A stretch of 15,761 nt of DNA from an uncultured bacterium (GCA_900556295.1 USOK01000010.1:1-15761); one strand, 5' to 3'; shown: positions 5,877 to 12,947, counted from the stretch's first letter. The notes: generated from the letters alone by a model not told the origin. Program-made: numbers and translations.

Positions 5877-6980
5877 ATGACTAAAGAAACTTTTTTGCAT
5901 GAAAAACACGTTCAATTGGGGGCTAAGATGGTTGATTTTGCTGGGTGGCATATGCCAGTTCAATACACATCCATTATTGAAGAGCACAAAACTGTTCGTG
6001 AAAAGGTCGGCTTGTTTGATGTGTCGCACATGGGAGAGGTTTTTGTTAAAGGGAAAGAGGCTATGGAGTTTTTGAATAGCATTGTTCCTCAAGATATTTC
6101 AAAATTAAATTATGAAAAAGCTGTTTATTGTCAATTGCCGAATAAAAAAGGCGGATTGATAGATGATTTAATTATTTATAAATTGGGAATTCTTGAATAT
6201 TTGGTTATTTGTAATGCTTCAAGAATTGATGAAGATTTAAATTGGATGGTTCGTAATAGCAAGAATTATGATGTAAAAATAGAAAACGAATCTCATAACT
6301 ATTCATTGTTGGCGGTTCAAGGTCCTTTGGCAGATAAATTATTAAGGAAAATGGGATTGGATACGCAACAAGAATCATTTACAATTAAGGTTGCAAAGAT
6401 TGCCGGAATTAAGGTTTTGGCTTCTCGTACCGGATATACCGGAGAAGATGGGTATGAAGTATTGGTAGAAAATCATCATTCAGAATATCTATGGGATAAG
6501 ATTTTAGAGGACGGTGCCGAATTCGGAATTAAGCCAATTGGCTTAGGAGCAAGGGATACTTTAAGATTGGAAGCTTCTCTTCACTTGTACGGTAATGATT
6601 TGGACGAAAACACAACTCCGATTGAAGCAGGTTTGAGCTGGTCTGTTCCGAAAGATAAAACAATTGATTATAATGGAAAAGATGTTATAATGGAGCAAAT
6701 TAAGAATGGTACGCAAAAGAAACTTGTTGGCTTGAAAATGCTTGATAAATCAATTGCTCGTCATGAATATGAAGTTTATAAAGATGGTGAAAAAATTGGC
6801 GTTGTAACAAGTGGAGGGCCTTCACCAATGCTTGGAGCAAATATTGCACTTGCTTATGTTAAAAATGATAAAGATATTTGCACAGGAAGCGTTGTTCAGG
6901 TTATGATAAGAGAAAAACTGCATGATGCAGAAATTGTAAAACGCCCATTTATTACAAAAAGAAATAAAATTAAGTTATAA
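5877..6980 (+). CDS. gcvT: glycine cleavage system aminomethyltransferase (T protein)
   Basis: The 367-residue product takes the aminomethyl group from lipoyl-GcvH and makes 5,10-methylenetetrahydrofolate plus ammonia. Family signatures are FAGWHMPVQY near residue 21, GLFDVSHMGE near 45, KGGLIDDLIIY with D96-D97 (the catalytic aspartate region of E. coli GcvT), SRTGYTGEDGYE and the C-terminal VTSGGPSPMLGANIALAYV. Length is normal. ATG 5877 is eight bases from an SD (GGGGG) lying in the right arm of the upstream inverted repeat. It is the first gene of gcvT-gcvH-gcvPA, 20 nt ahead of gcvH. Confidence 0.97.
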   Translation: MTKETFLHEKHVQLGAKMVDFAGWHMPVQYTSIIEEHKTVREKVGLFDVSHMGEVFVKGKEAMEFLNSIVPQDISKLNYEKAVYCQLPNKKGGLIDDLIIYKLGILEYLVICNASRIDEDLNWMVRNSKNYDVKIENESHNYSLLAVQGPLADKLLRKMGLDTQQESFTIKVAKIAGIKVLASRTGYTGEDGYEVLVENHHSEYLWDKILEDGAEFGIKPIGLGARDTLRLEASLHLYGNDLDENTTPIEAGLSWSVPKDKTIDYNGKDVIMEQIKNGTQKKLVGLKMLDKSIARHEYEVYKDGEKIGVVTSGGPSPMLGANIALAYVKNDKDICTGSVVQVMIREKLHDAEIVKRPFITKRNKIKL

Positions 6981-7000
6981 TATACAAAAAGGAGAAATTA

Positions 7001-7384
7001 ATGAGTATTACAGAAAAAATTCTTTGTTCAAAATCTCACGAATTTTTATTAGACAATGGTGACAATACATTCACTATTGGTTTAACTGATTATGCGGTTG
7101 AACAATTAGGCGACATCGTATTTTTGGAATTGCCTGAAATTGGTACTGAGTTTAAAAAAGGTGAAACCTTTGCGACAATTGAATCTGTAAAGGCTGCTTC
7201 TGAAATTTATATGCCGATTAGCGGTAAAATTTTGGAAATTAATGAGGCTGCAGTTGACGCTCCTGAAATTTTGAACGAGGACAGTTATGAAAAAGGCTGG
7301 CTTGTAAAAGTTGAGGCTACAGGTGATGCGTCAGAACAAAATGACCTTTTAGAATACGAAGATTACAAAGAAGAATTGGAATAA
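7001..7384 (+). CDS. gcvH: glycine cleavage system lipoyl carrier (H protein)
   Basis: This is the 127-residue lipoyl-domain carrier that shuttles the methylamine group between the P, T and L proteins. The lipoylation site is K64 in TIESVKAASEIYMPISG; GLTDYAVEQLGDIVFLELPEIG precedes it, as in all H proteins. Length is typical (125-130). SD AAAGGAG precedes ATG 7001. It is three bases ahead of gcvPA, so the two are probably translationally linked. No lipoate ligase or dihydrolipoamide dehydrogenase is in the window, so those must be supplied elsewhere. Confidence 0.97.
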   Translation: MSITEKILCSKSHEFLLDNGDNTFTIGLTDYAVEQLGDIVFLELPEIGTEFKKGETFATIESVKAASEIYMPISGKILEINEAAVDAPEILNEDSYEKGWLVKVEATGDASEQNDLLEYEDYKEELE

Positions 7385-7387
7385 AAT

Positions 7388-8626
7388 ATGAAAAACTTTT
7401 TAGTACATACTGATGAAGTCAAAGCAGAAATGCTTGAAAGTATTGGCGTTGCAACGGTTGAAGATTTGTTTAAACAAATTCCGGAGCAAGCAAGAATGGA
7501 AAAACTTGATTTAGGGAGAGCGTTAAGCGAAGCTGAAACTCAAAGAAAGGTTAAAAACCTTGCTAAAAAGAATAATACGGATTACGTAACATTTTTAGGA
7601 GCAGGAACTTATAATAAATTCATTCCAGCCTGCATCTCTCAAGTTGCAAATCGTTTTGAATTTTTAACGGCTTATACTCCGTACCAGCCAGAGATTTCGC
7701 AAGGCACACTTCAAATTATGTACGAATTCCAGACAATGATTTGTCGTATTACAGGCATGGATATTTCTAATGCAACAATGTATGATGCTGCAACAGCTTG
7801 TGCAGAAGGCTTGTTAATGGCGGTTAGAGTCTCTAAAAAGAACAAAGTTCTTGTTTCAAATAGATTAAATCCGGAGTACATTGATGTTATCAAAACGTAT
7901 TGCTGGGCAAATGAAATAGAGTTAGAGCTGTTTGATACAATTCCAGAAAATACGGCAGATTATGCATGTTTATTGGTGCAAAATCCTGATTTTTATGGGG
8001 AAATTTCAGAAATCAGCAAGCCAGATTGTTTGTTGATTGTTTGCATAGATATTTCTTCTCTTGGAATTTTAGAGCCGCCATATGAGGCAGATATTGTTGT
8101 TGGTGATGTTCAAACTTTAGGTATTCCAATGAGTTTTGGAGGACCTCATGCTGGTTTTATAGCTTGTAAAGAAAAATATATGCGCCAATTGCCGGGGCGT
8201 TTGGCTGGCAGAACAGTTGATGCTGACGGCAAATCAGCTTATTGCTTGACTATCCAGACTCGAGAACAACATATTAAAAGAGAAAAAGCAACAAGTAATA
8301 TTTGTTCAAATCAGGCATTGATCGGGCTTTGTGCAACCTTATATTTGACTGTTATGGGAGAAACTGGTTTTCGACAAGCAAGTTATTTATCTGCCCAAAT
8401 GGCTCATAAGCTATCTGAAAAACTTGCGCAAAAAGATGTTAGAACTCTTAATAAACAATTCTATAACGAGTTTGTTATCGAGGTTGAAAATACAGATAAA
8501 TTCTTAACAAAATTGAAAGAGAATAACATTATTGGCGGATTAAAATTGGATAGTCATAAAATACTTGTCGCTACGACTGAATTGACAACTGATGAAGATA
8601 TTGAAAACTTTGTAAAAAGTATTTAA
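7388..8626 (+). CDS. gcvPA: glycine dehydrogenase (decarboxylating) subunit 1
   Basis: The 412-residue product is the N-terminal half of the split P protein. Signatures are FLGAGTYNKFIPA near residue 70, LTAYTPYQPEISQGTLQIMYEFQT, ATMYDAATACAEG, GDVQTLGIPMSFGGPHAGFIA and REQHIKREKATSNICSNQALIGL. GcvPA pairs with GcvPB; the PLP-binding lysine is in GcvPB. The protein is a little shorter than the usual 440-450. GcvPB normally follows directly, but the next gene here is convergent. The start is three bases after gcvH, with a weak SD (TTGGAA). Its TAA overlaps the stop of the convergent gene. Confidence 0.95.
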   Translation: MKNFLVHTDEVKAEMLESIGVATVEDLFKQIPEQARMEKLDLGRALSEAETQRKVKNLAKKNNTDYVTFLGAGTYNKFIPACISQVANRFEFLTAYTPYQPEISQGTLQIMYEFQTMICRITGMDISNATMYDAATACAEGLLMAVRVSKKNKVLVSNRLNPEYIDVIKTYCWANEIELELFDTIPENTADYACLLVQNPDFYGEISEISKPDCLLIVCIDISSLGILEPPYEADIVVGDVQTLGIPMSFGGPHAGFIACKEKYMRQLPGRLAGRTVDADGKSAYCLTIQTREQHIKREKATSNICSNQALIGLCATLYLTVMGETGFRQASYLSAQMAHKLSEKLAQKDVRTLNKQFYNEFVIEVENTDKFLTKLKENNIIGGLKLDSHKILVATTELTTDEDIENFVKSI

Positions 8627-8967
8627 GCTTTTCTGTAAGAGTTGTAGAAAATATCGCAAATCTTATTTGAAAAATCTAACTTTTTCAAGGAACAGTATTT
8701 GAGCAGATATACTTCCGTACCTGTTTCAAGCATTATCTCAATCCGTTTTTTTGAAGTGTACCAATTCTCAAGAAAATTTTTTGTTGTATTATTAGGTTCG
8801 CTTGTAAAAGTTGCTTCGATAGTCCCTGTCAATTGACTGGTTCCTGAACGTTTAACTTCTTGTTCGTTAACAAAAACTGTAGAATAATTTTTTGTTACTC
8901 CAGGCAGAGTATTAATTTCTGCGTCAAACGATAAATTTGTTTCAAGTTCAGTAAATGTAACGTTCAT
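8623..8967 (-). CDS. unrecognised 114-aa protein
   Basis: The open frame extends upstream to 9063, but that part lies in tRNA-Val. ATG at 8965-8967 has the SD AAAGGA (8975-8980, minus strand) seven bases away, so I take that start, giving MNVTFTELETNLSF. The protein has no signal peptide or membrane segment, looks beta-rich in the first half (TSQLTGTIEATFTSEP) and ends basic. The pattern of a short beta-rich protein with TGTIEATF faintly recalls small phage tail-tube-like folds; I would not name it on that. It is just downstream of tRNA-Val and probably shares its transcript. Its stop overlaps the gcvPA stop tail-to-tail in four bases (8623-8626). Confidence 0.75.
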   Translation of the reverse strand: MNVTFTELETNLSFDAEINTLPGVTKNYSTVFVNEQEVKRSGTSQLTGTIEATFTSEPNNTTKNFLENWYTSKKRIEIMLETGTEVYLLKYCSLKKLDFSNKICDIFYNSYRKA

Positions 8968-8993
8968 TGTAAAATCCTTTGGTTTTTTCGAAA

Positions 8994-9069
8994 TGGTGGG
9001 CGATACGTGACTCGAACACGTGACCTCTACAACGTCAATGTAGCGCGCTACCAACTGTGCCAATCGCCC
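8994..9069 (-). tRNA. tRNA-Val(GAC), CCA encoded
   Basis: The minus strand folds as a cloverleaf. Acceptor GGGCGAT pairs with ATCGCCC. The D arm contains AGTTGGTAG, and the anticodon stem CTACA/TGTAG encloses loop TTGACGT, so the anticodon is GAC (valine). The T arm is ACGTG-TTCGAGT-CACGT. The discriminator is A and the CCA end is genome-encoded. It lies between two minus-strand genes with gaps of 28 nt or less, so it is likely cut from a longer transcript; no promoter is evident directly upstream. Confidence 0.96.
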
Positions 9070-9097
9070 TTTTTCGGAAACAAATTAAAAGTAGTTT

Positions 9098-9799
9098 TTA
9101 AAAATGCATTGCATCAATTTGTTTTAGAATGTTTTGAAGATCGTTTACAAGTTCTGCTTCAATATACATAAGTTCTTGTTTTGTGTAATATTCATTTTCA
9201 AATTTAACTTTTGCAAGTTTTAGCATAACGATTTTATTAAACGAAATGTAGTTTGAAACAAATTCAATAATATCGACTGCTCTGTAAGGAACAGCGCAAT
9301 TGTGAAGTCTTAAAACTGAACGAAAAATTACTAATAAAGTTTTAATTACTTTATCTAAAACCTTTTTCATTTCTTTGTCTGATTTGATGTTCAAAATGAA
9401 ATTGTTTTTGTATTTTAACAATAAGCTTTTGATTTCAGTTTCGCATTCTAGGCGCAAAAAGTGCTTATCAACAAAAATTGTTGGGACTAAATCTTCACCA
9501 TAAATCAATCTGTAATTTTCTTTAATGTCGGCATATTCGATTGCGTAAACATCAAAAGATGAATACCATTCATCTCTGTTCATAACTACAGGAATAGGAT
9601 TTTTTGCCTTAACCCATTTTTGAATAGGTTTTGAAATAGCATATAAATTTTCTGCGTTTAAAGTATTTGTAACAATCATCAAATTGAGGTTGTTTTTGGC
9701 ATCTTCAACATTTGCTTTTGATCCAAAAGCAATTACGGATGTTAGATTTTCACCCAATTCTGCTTTTAAACTTTCGATTAATTTGTCTAAATTCTTCAT
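9098..9799 (-). CDS. nucleotidyltransferase-fold protein, apparently without catalytic acids
   Basis: The 233-residue product starts like a small nucleotidyltransferase: helix LDKLIESLKAELGENL, then VIAFGSKANVEDAKNNLNLMIV. Active members carry GS..........D-x-D, whose aspartates bind metal. Here the GS (residues 26-27) is kept but the D-x-D position reads N37-L38-N39. It is therefore probably a non-catalytic or substrate-binding relative. The rest (about 100-233) is helical, with basic and aromatic segments (FLRLECETEIKSLLLKYKNN, VLDKVIKTLLVIFRSVLRL), like the helical C-terminal half of several such families. The start is ATG 9799, preceded by AAAGGTAG. It lies between the TPM gene and tRNA-Val on the same strand. 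Family assignment is moderate. Confidence 0.8.
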   Translation of the reverse strand: MKNLDKLIESLKAELGENLTSVIAFGSKANVEDAKNNLNLMIVTNTLNAENLYAISKPIQKWVKAKNPIPVVMNRDEWYSSFDVYAIEYADIKENYRLIYGEDLVPTIFVDKHFLRLECETEIKSLLLKYKNNFILNIKSDKEMKKVLDKVIKTLLVIFRSVLRLHNCAVPYRAVDIIEFVSNYISFNKIVMLKLAKVKFENEYYTKQELMYIEAELVNDLQNILKQIDAMHF

Positions 9800-9857
9800 A
9801 TTTCTACCTTTTTAGTTCGTAATTCTTAGTTGTTAATTCAGTTAATAAAAGTTCTGT

Positions 9858-10541
9858 TTACCAGCTTCCGGAACAGCCACATCCGCCGAAGCCTCCGCCA
9901 CCTCCGAAACCACCGAATCTTCCGGAATTAAATCTTCTTCTAGGAGAAAATATACTCAAAATTATTGCGATAGGCCAAAACCACCAAGGGTAATTCTCTC
10001 TTCTTCTTGAGTTTGAAGAAGCTTTTGGGGGACAATTCCCTTGAGCTTGGATTTGGACATTTTCTGCCATTGCAACCGTATTTGCAAGTAAATAAGCTCC
10101 TCTTCTGATGCCGGCTTCGTAATTTTCTCTTTTATAATATGGTAAAATATCTTCATCACGAATACTTTCAAGAGTGTTCATTGCAATTTTATCTTCAAGT
10201 CCTGTGCCGAGCTCAATTCTCATTCTGCGTTCATTGGGTGCTGTCAAAAATACAACGCCGTTGTTTTTCCCTTTGGCTCCGAGTTTATATGATCGTCCAA
10301 TATCAATTGTAGTTTCTTCAACAGTTTTGCCATTTAATGATGGAAGCGTTACTACAACCAAATCAGCGCCAGATTTCTTTTGCAAATCCCAAAGAGTCAT
10401 ATTTAAATCGTTTTCAACTTCCGGAGAAAGCAAATCAGCTTCGTCTGCAATAAAACCATTGAACTTAAGCGTGATAGCGTTTGCTTGAGTAATACCCAAA
10501 AACAAAGCAACTAAAATAAATAACCAACATTTCTTAATCAT
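9858..10541 (-). CDS. TPM-domain protein, secreted and membrane-anchored (YgcG-like)
   Basis: The 227-residue product has a signal peptide (KK then a hydrophobic stretch, likely cut after ANA at 22), then a TPM domain (about 28-160): GFIADEADLLSPEVENDLN, GADLVVVTLPSLNGKTVEE, NGVVFLTAPNERRMRIELGTGLED and ILPYYKRENYEAGIRRG. A membrane segment (WWFWPIAIILSIF, about 186-198) follows, then an Arg-rich stretch and a glycine-rich tail ending GGFGGCGCSGSW, the typical ending of this family. The TPM domain is exported and tail-anchored; phosphatase activity was shown for a plant relative, but bacterial roles are unclear. The promoter places transcription start at or next to the ATG, and no SD is visible. 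The start fits the signal peptide. Confidence 0.93.
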   Translation of the reverse strand: MIKKCWLFILVALFLGITQANAITLKFNGFIADEADLLSPEVENDLNMTLWDLQKKSGADLVVVTLPSLNGKTVEETTIDIGRSYKLGAKGKNNGVVFLTAPNERRMRIELGTGLEDKIAMNTLESIRDEDILPYYKRENYEAGIRRGAYLLANTVAMAENVQIQAQGNCPPKASSNSRRRENYPWWFWPIAIILSIFSPRRRFNSGRFGGFGGGGGFGGCGCSGSW

Positions 10542-10547
10542 AGTAAA

Positions 10548-10576
10548 ATTTTAGCAGTATATACGGTTTATGTCAA
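10548..10576 (-). promoter_or_regulatory. near-consensus promoter of the TPM gene; predicts leaderless mRNA
   Basis: On the minus strand, TTGACA (10571-10576), a 17-bp spacer, TGC and TAAAAT (10548-10553) are a -35 with extended -10. Only six bases separate the -10 from the ATG at 10541, so transcription should start at or beside the A of the start codon. Confidence 0.8.
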
Positions 10577-10644
10577 GTTTGAATAAAATGTTGTGAAATA
10601 GAGTTTAGATGTAAAAACAAATTCTTGAAATGAGTAAATAAAAA

Positions 10645-10716
10645 AGGCGACACCCAGATTCGAACTGGGGGATAAGAGCTTTGCAGGCTCCTGCCTTACC
10701 ACTTGGCCATGTCGCC
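10645..10716 (-). tRNA. tRNA-Cys(GCA), CCA not encoded
   Basis: On the minus strand GGCGACA pairs with TGTCGCC. The D arm contains AAGTGGTAA, and the anticodon stem GGAGC/GCTCT holds loop CTGCAAA, so the anticodon is GCA (cysteine). The T arm is CCCAG-TTCGAAT-CTGGG. The discriminator is T, as expected for tRNA-Cys. The 3' end runs directly into TTTTT without CCA, so a CCA-adding enzyme is required. The T-run may aid termination. Confidence 0.95.
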
Positions 10717-10730
10717 GTCCTCATTCTTAT

Positions 10731-10759
10731 ATAATAAAAAAGACAAGAGTAAATGTCAA
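10731..10759 (-). promoter_or_regulatory. promoter of tRNA-Cys
   Basis: On the minus strand TTGACA (10754-10759), a 17-bp spacer and TATTAT (10731-10736) match consensus at 11 of 12 positions. The start near 10724 lies a few bases before the mature tRNA. Confidence 0.8.
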
Positions 10760-10852
10760 GGTATAAAAAAGTTAATATTAATGAAAATTTTGGCAATTAT
10801 TTTTTAATAAAATTTTTTATATAACTACAGGGGTTATATAAAGGAAATTAAG

Positions 10853-11158
10853 ATGTCTGTTAGATTAATAACTTCGTTGATTAAAGGTTGTAAAAATAGA
10901 ATAGGTTTATACCCAAAATTGTTCAGGGCTAATAGTGTTTGGGCGCCAAGGATTGCTAAAAATATAACGCCTTGTGAAAAAAATATTTTTGAAAATTATA
11001 TTCTAACGAAAAATAAAGTTAGAAATGATGTTGCAGATGTAATCGTAAATAATAAAGCAGCAATGCGGATGTATTGTGCTACCGGTCAAGTTGCAAACAA
11101 TCAGTCAGTCATGCAAATACTTGATAATCTTGATGATTTTATCAGGTTTTTAACATAA
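10853..11158 (+). CDS. unrecognised 101-aa protein
   Basis: I do not recognise this protein. ATG 10853 has the SD AAGGAAA seven bases upstream. It starts MSVRLITSLIKGCKNRIGLYPKLFRANSVWAPR, a basic, possibly amphipathic N-terminus. The middle is Lys/Asn-rich, and the C-terminus (QVANNQSVMQILDNLDDFIRFLT) is acidic and helical. No signal peptide is clear. It converges on the XRE regulator gene with a two-base gap between stops. Promoter: TTGGCA at 10790 and TATATA at 10818 are too far apart (22 bp) to be convincing. It is probably a real small gene given its SD and length. Confidence 0.65.
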   Translation: MSVRLITSLIKGCKNRIGLYPKLFRANSVWAPRIAKNITPCEKNIFENYILTKNKVRNDVADVIVNNKAAMRMYCATGQVANNQSVMQILDNLDDFIRFLT

Positions 11159-11160
11159 AA

Positions 11161-11376
11161 TTAAAATTCGAAAAATTCTTTTATCGGTATATCAAGAGCA
11201 TTTGCTAGTTTTAATATTGTTTTTATGCCCGGTTTGTTAATGCTTACTTCTATTTTGCCGAGATAATCAAGGCTAATTCCAGTTTTTTCTGCAAGTTTTT
11301 CTTGTGTTAAACAAGCGTTTTCGCGTAGTGTTTTAATTCGTTTGCCTAGTAATTTATAAAACTCAATTTCGTCCAT
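11161..11376 (-). CDS. XRE-family helix-turn-helix regulator
   Basis: The 71-residue product is little more than a Cro/C1-type DNA-binding domain: LGKRIKTLRENACLTQEKLAEKTGISLDYLGKIEVSINKPGIKTILKLANALDIPIKEFF, with the helix-turn-helix at about residues 23-43. Small proteins of this kind are usually dimeric repressors. No SD precedes ATG 11376. A possible -10 (TAATAT) lies six bases upstream with a poor -35 (GTAACA, 18 bp), again hinting at a leaderless start. A perfect palindrome at 11397-11413 covers its own -35 and the divergent pilin promoter, so autoregulation and control of the pilin gene are likely. No partner phage or toxin gene is adjacent. Confidence 0.9.
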   Translation of the reverse strand: MDEIEFYKLLGKRIKTLRENACLTQEKLAEKTGISLDYLGKIEVSINKPGIKTILKLANALDIPIKEFFEF

Positions 11377-11422
11377 TTGACAATATTACTGGATATAGTA
11401 ACATAATGTTACTGGACATAAT
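11377..11422. promoter_or_regulatory. divergent promoter region with 17-bp palindromic operator
   Basis: AGTAACAT-A-ATGTTACT (11397-11413) is a perfect palindrome. A further inverted pair, TTACT/AGTAA, lies at 11386-11401, and TTACTGGA occurs twice. Plus strand: TTGACA (11377-11382), 16 bp, TAACAT (11399-11404), start near 11411 for the pilin gene. Minus strand: GTAACA, 18 bp, TAATAT for the XRE gene. The palindrome overlaps both promoters, as expected for a repressor operator. Confidence 0.65.
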
Positions 11423-11444
11423 GCCGTAAATAGGAGAGTCTATT

Positions 11445-12128
11445 TTGCTTGAAAAAATAAATAAAATATGTAATAATAGTGATATGCAACATCACAAAAG
11501 CTTTAAAAATGTTGGATTTACTCTTGCGGAAGTACTGATTACGATTGGAATTATAGGGGTTGTTTCGGCTCTTACTATTCCGTCTTTGGTACAAAAATAT
11601 AATGATAGGGTTACAATAAATAAGCTTAAAAAGATTTATTCAATTTATTGTCAGGCATATCAACGTGCAATTACTGATAATGGGGGTTATTATAAAGAAT
11701 GGTCAGAAATGCCGATATATGTATTTCAAAACTATTTGAATGTTGCAAATAAAGGGGTAAAGAAATTTTCTGCATATACACTAAGTGGAGAAAAATACGA
11801 TATAGAGGGCTCGCAACAGTCTTATTTAGAATTGGCAGATGGTGGAATAATAATTTTCAGTATTTGGGAAGGTGGTTATATCATTACAGGAAATTTAAAT
11901 TCCAAATTAGTTTTAAACAAAAATATTTTCCCATTTTCAATGGCTTCTTATGCTAATATAGGCGGAATGAGTTGTGGGGGCACAAAAAATCCTATGAGAT
12001 TGTATTCTGGGGACAGAAGTAATGGTTGTCCTTCATCTGCAATAGATTGGATTTTAACTTATGATAATATGGACTATATGTATTGTCCGGATAAGTTAAT
12101 TTGGGGTAAAAAGGTTACTTGTAAATAG
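11445..12128 (+). CDS. type IV pilin-like protein (prepilin, class III signal)
   Basis: The 227-residue product has a prepilin signal: leader of 24 residues ending in G, then FTLAEVLITIGIIGVVSALTIPSL, with Glu at mature position 5 for assembly. Prepilin peptidase would cut after G24. The remaining 180 residues form a variable head with four cysteines near the C-terminus (SCGG, GCPSS, YCPDK, VTCK), which could make disulfides. I chose the TTG at 11445 because GGAG lies eight bases upstream; the first internal ATG (11484) has no SD. It could be a pilus or pseudopilin (type II secretion, competence) subunit; nothing nearby decides. The divergent XRE gene probably controls it. It ends TAG. Confidence 0.9.
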   Translation: MLEKINKICNNSDMQHHKSFKNVGFTLAEVLITIGIIGVVSALTIPSLVQKYNDRVTINKLKKIYSIYCQAYQRAITDNGGYYKEWSEMPIYVFQNYLNVANKGVKKFSAYTLSGEKYDIEGSQQSYLELADGGIIIFSIWEGGYIITGNLNSKLVLNKNIFPFSMASYANIGGMSCGGTKNPMRLYSGDRSNGCPSSAIDWILTYDNMDYMYCPDKLIWGKKVTCK

Positions 12129-12181
12129 TAAGTAGGTGTATTTATGTAATTGAAAAAATAATTGTTTTATGTTAGTGAAAC

Positions 12182-12211
12182 TTGACAAAATTAAAAAAAT
12201 TGTAAACAATT
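12182..12211 (+). promoter_or_regulatory. candidate promoter and palindrome before second pilin gene
   Basis: TTGACA (12182-12187), 17 bp, AACAAT (12205-12210) matches consensus at 10 of 12 positions. The palindrome AATTGT-AA-ACAATT (12198-12211) overlaps the -10 and may be an operator. The SD GGAGAGG lies about ten bases before ATG 12249. Confidence 0.5.
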
Positions 12212-12248
12212 ATAAATAGGTAATACTAAATGGAGAGGTACAATTTTT

Positions 12249-12929
12249 ATGAATATTAATAGAAAAGCTTTTACTCTTGCAGAAGTTTTGGTTACTCTTG
12301 GTATTATAGGTGTTGTTTCTGCAATGACAGTTCCAACTTTAATGCAAAATTATCAACGAAAGAGTTATGTAACTCAATTACACAAAGTGTATAATGAGAT
12401 ACAACAAGCTTTTAATCTTTATATGAACGATAGAAATGCGATTAACCTTATTGAGGCTGGTTTTAGTACTAATGCTCAATTTGATAGTTTTGTTAATAGA
12501 TATTTTAAAGTTATTAAAACTTGTTCGGCAGATGATAATTTAGCACCATGTTTTGCTTCTTCTTATACGGATATTGACAACACAAAAAGTCAAACTCTTT
12601 CGGAAGAATCTGATTGTAGGAAAGCATATGTTCTTGCTAGTGGTGCTGCTATATGTTTTGCCGCAATTAGCGAGGCAGATAATCAAGTTAATGTTGATAT
12701 AAATGGTAGTGCTCCTCCAAATATTGCAGGAAGAGACTTATTTTATATGGGGTATATAAATAATGGAACATTAGATGAATATGGGGTTTCTAGAATTACT
12801 GGACTAAATGAAGGTGATCCAAGTCAATTAAGAGAAGAGGCATTTAATAATAGTTGTACTAAATCTGGCTCTTATGCTATTGGATGTTTTGGAAAAATAT
12901 TAAATGATAATTGGGAAATGAATTATTAG
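12249..12929 (+). CDS. type IV pilin-like protein, Ala at -1 of cleavage site
   Basis: The 226-residue product has the short leader MNINRKA followed by FTLAEVLVTLGIIGVVSAMTVPTL. Glu is at mature position 5, but the residue before the cut is Ala7, not the usual Gly. The helix YQRKSYVTQLHKVYNEIQQAFNLYM continues the pilin stalk. The head has seven cysteines (KTCSADD, APCFAS, SDCRKA, AICFAA, NSCTKS, IGCFGK and one more by reading), so disulfides are likely if exported. It resembles the preceding pilin in the first 45 residues only, so the pair are paralogues with different heads. It has its own promoter; 120 nt separate the genes. It ends TAG, 19 nt before the bidirectional terminator. Confidence 0.9.
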   Translation: MNINRKAFTLAEVLVTLGIIGVVSAMTVPTLMQNYQRKSYVTQLHKVYNEIQQAFNLYMNDRNAINLIEAGFSTNAQFDSFVNRYFKVIKTCSADDNLAPCFASSYTDIDNTKSQTLSEESDCRKAYVLASGAAICFAAISEADNQVNVDINGSAPPNIAGRDLFYMGYINNGTLDEYGVSRITGLNEGDPSQLREEAFNNSCTKSGSYAIGCFGKILNDNWEMNY

Positions 12930-12947
12930 TAAGTTTTCTTATTCTTT

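Noticed and set aside
8968..9063. Longer start of the 114-aa gene
   Set aside because: The extra part is the tRNA-Val gene; an SD-supported ATG exists at 8967.
10174..10488. 104-codon frame on the plus strand opposite the TPM gene
   Set aside because: It is antisense to a well-supported gene and shows no SD or recognisable product.
11484..12128. Internal ATG start for the first pilin gene
   Set aside because: It has no SD, while the TTG at 11445 is eight bases from GGAG.
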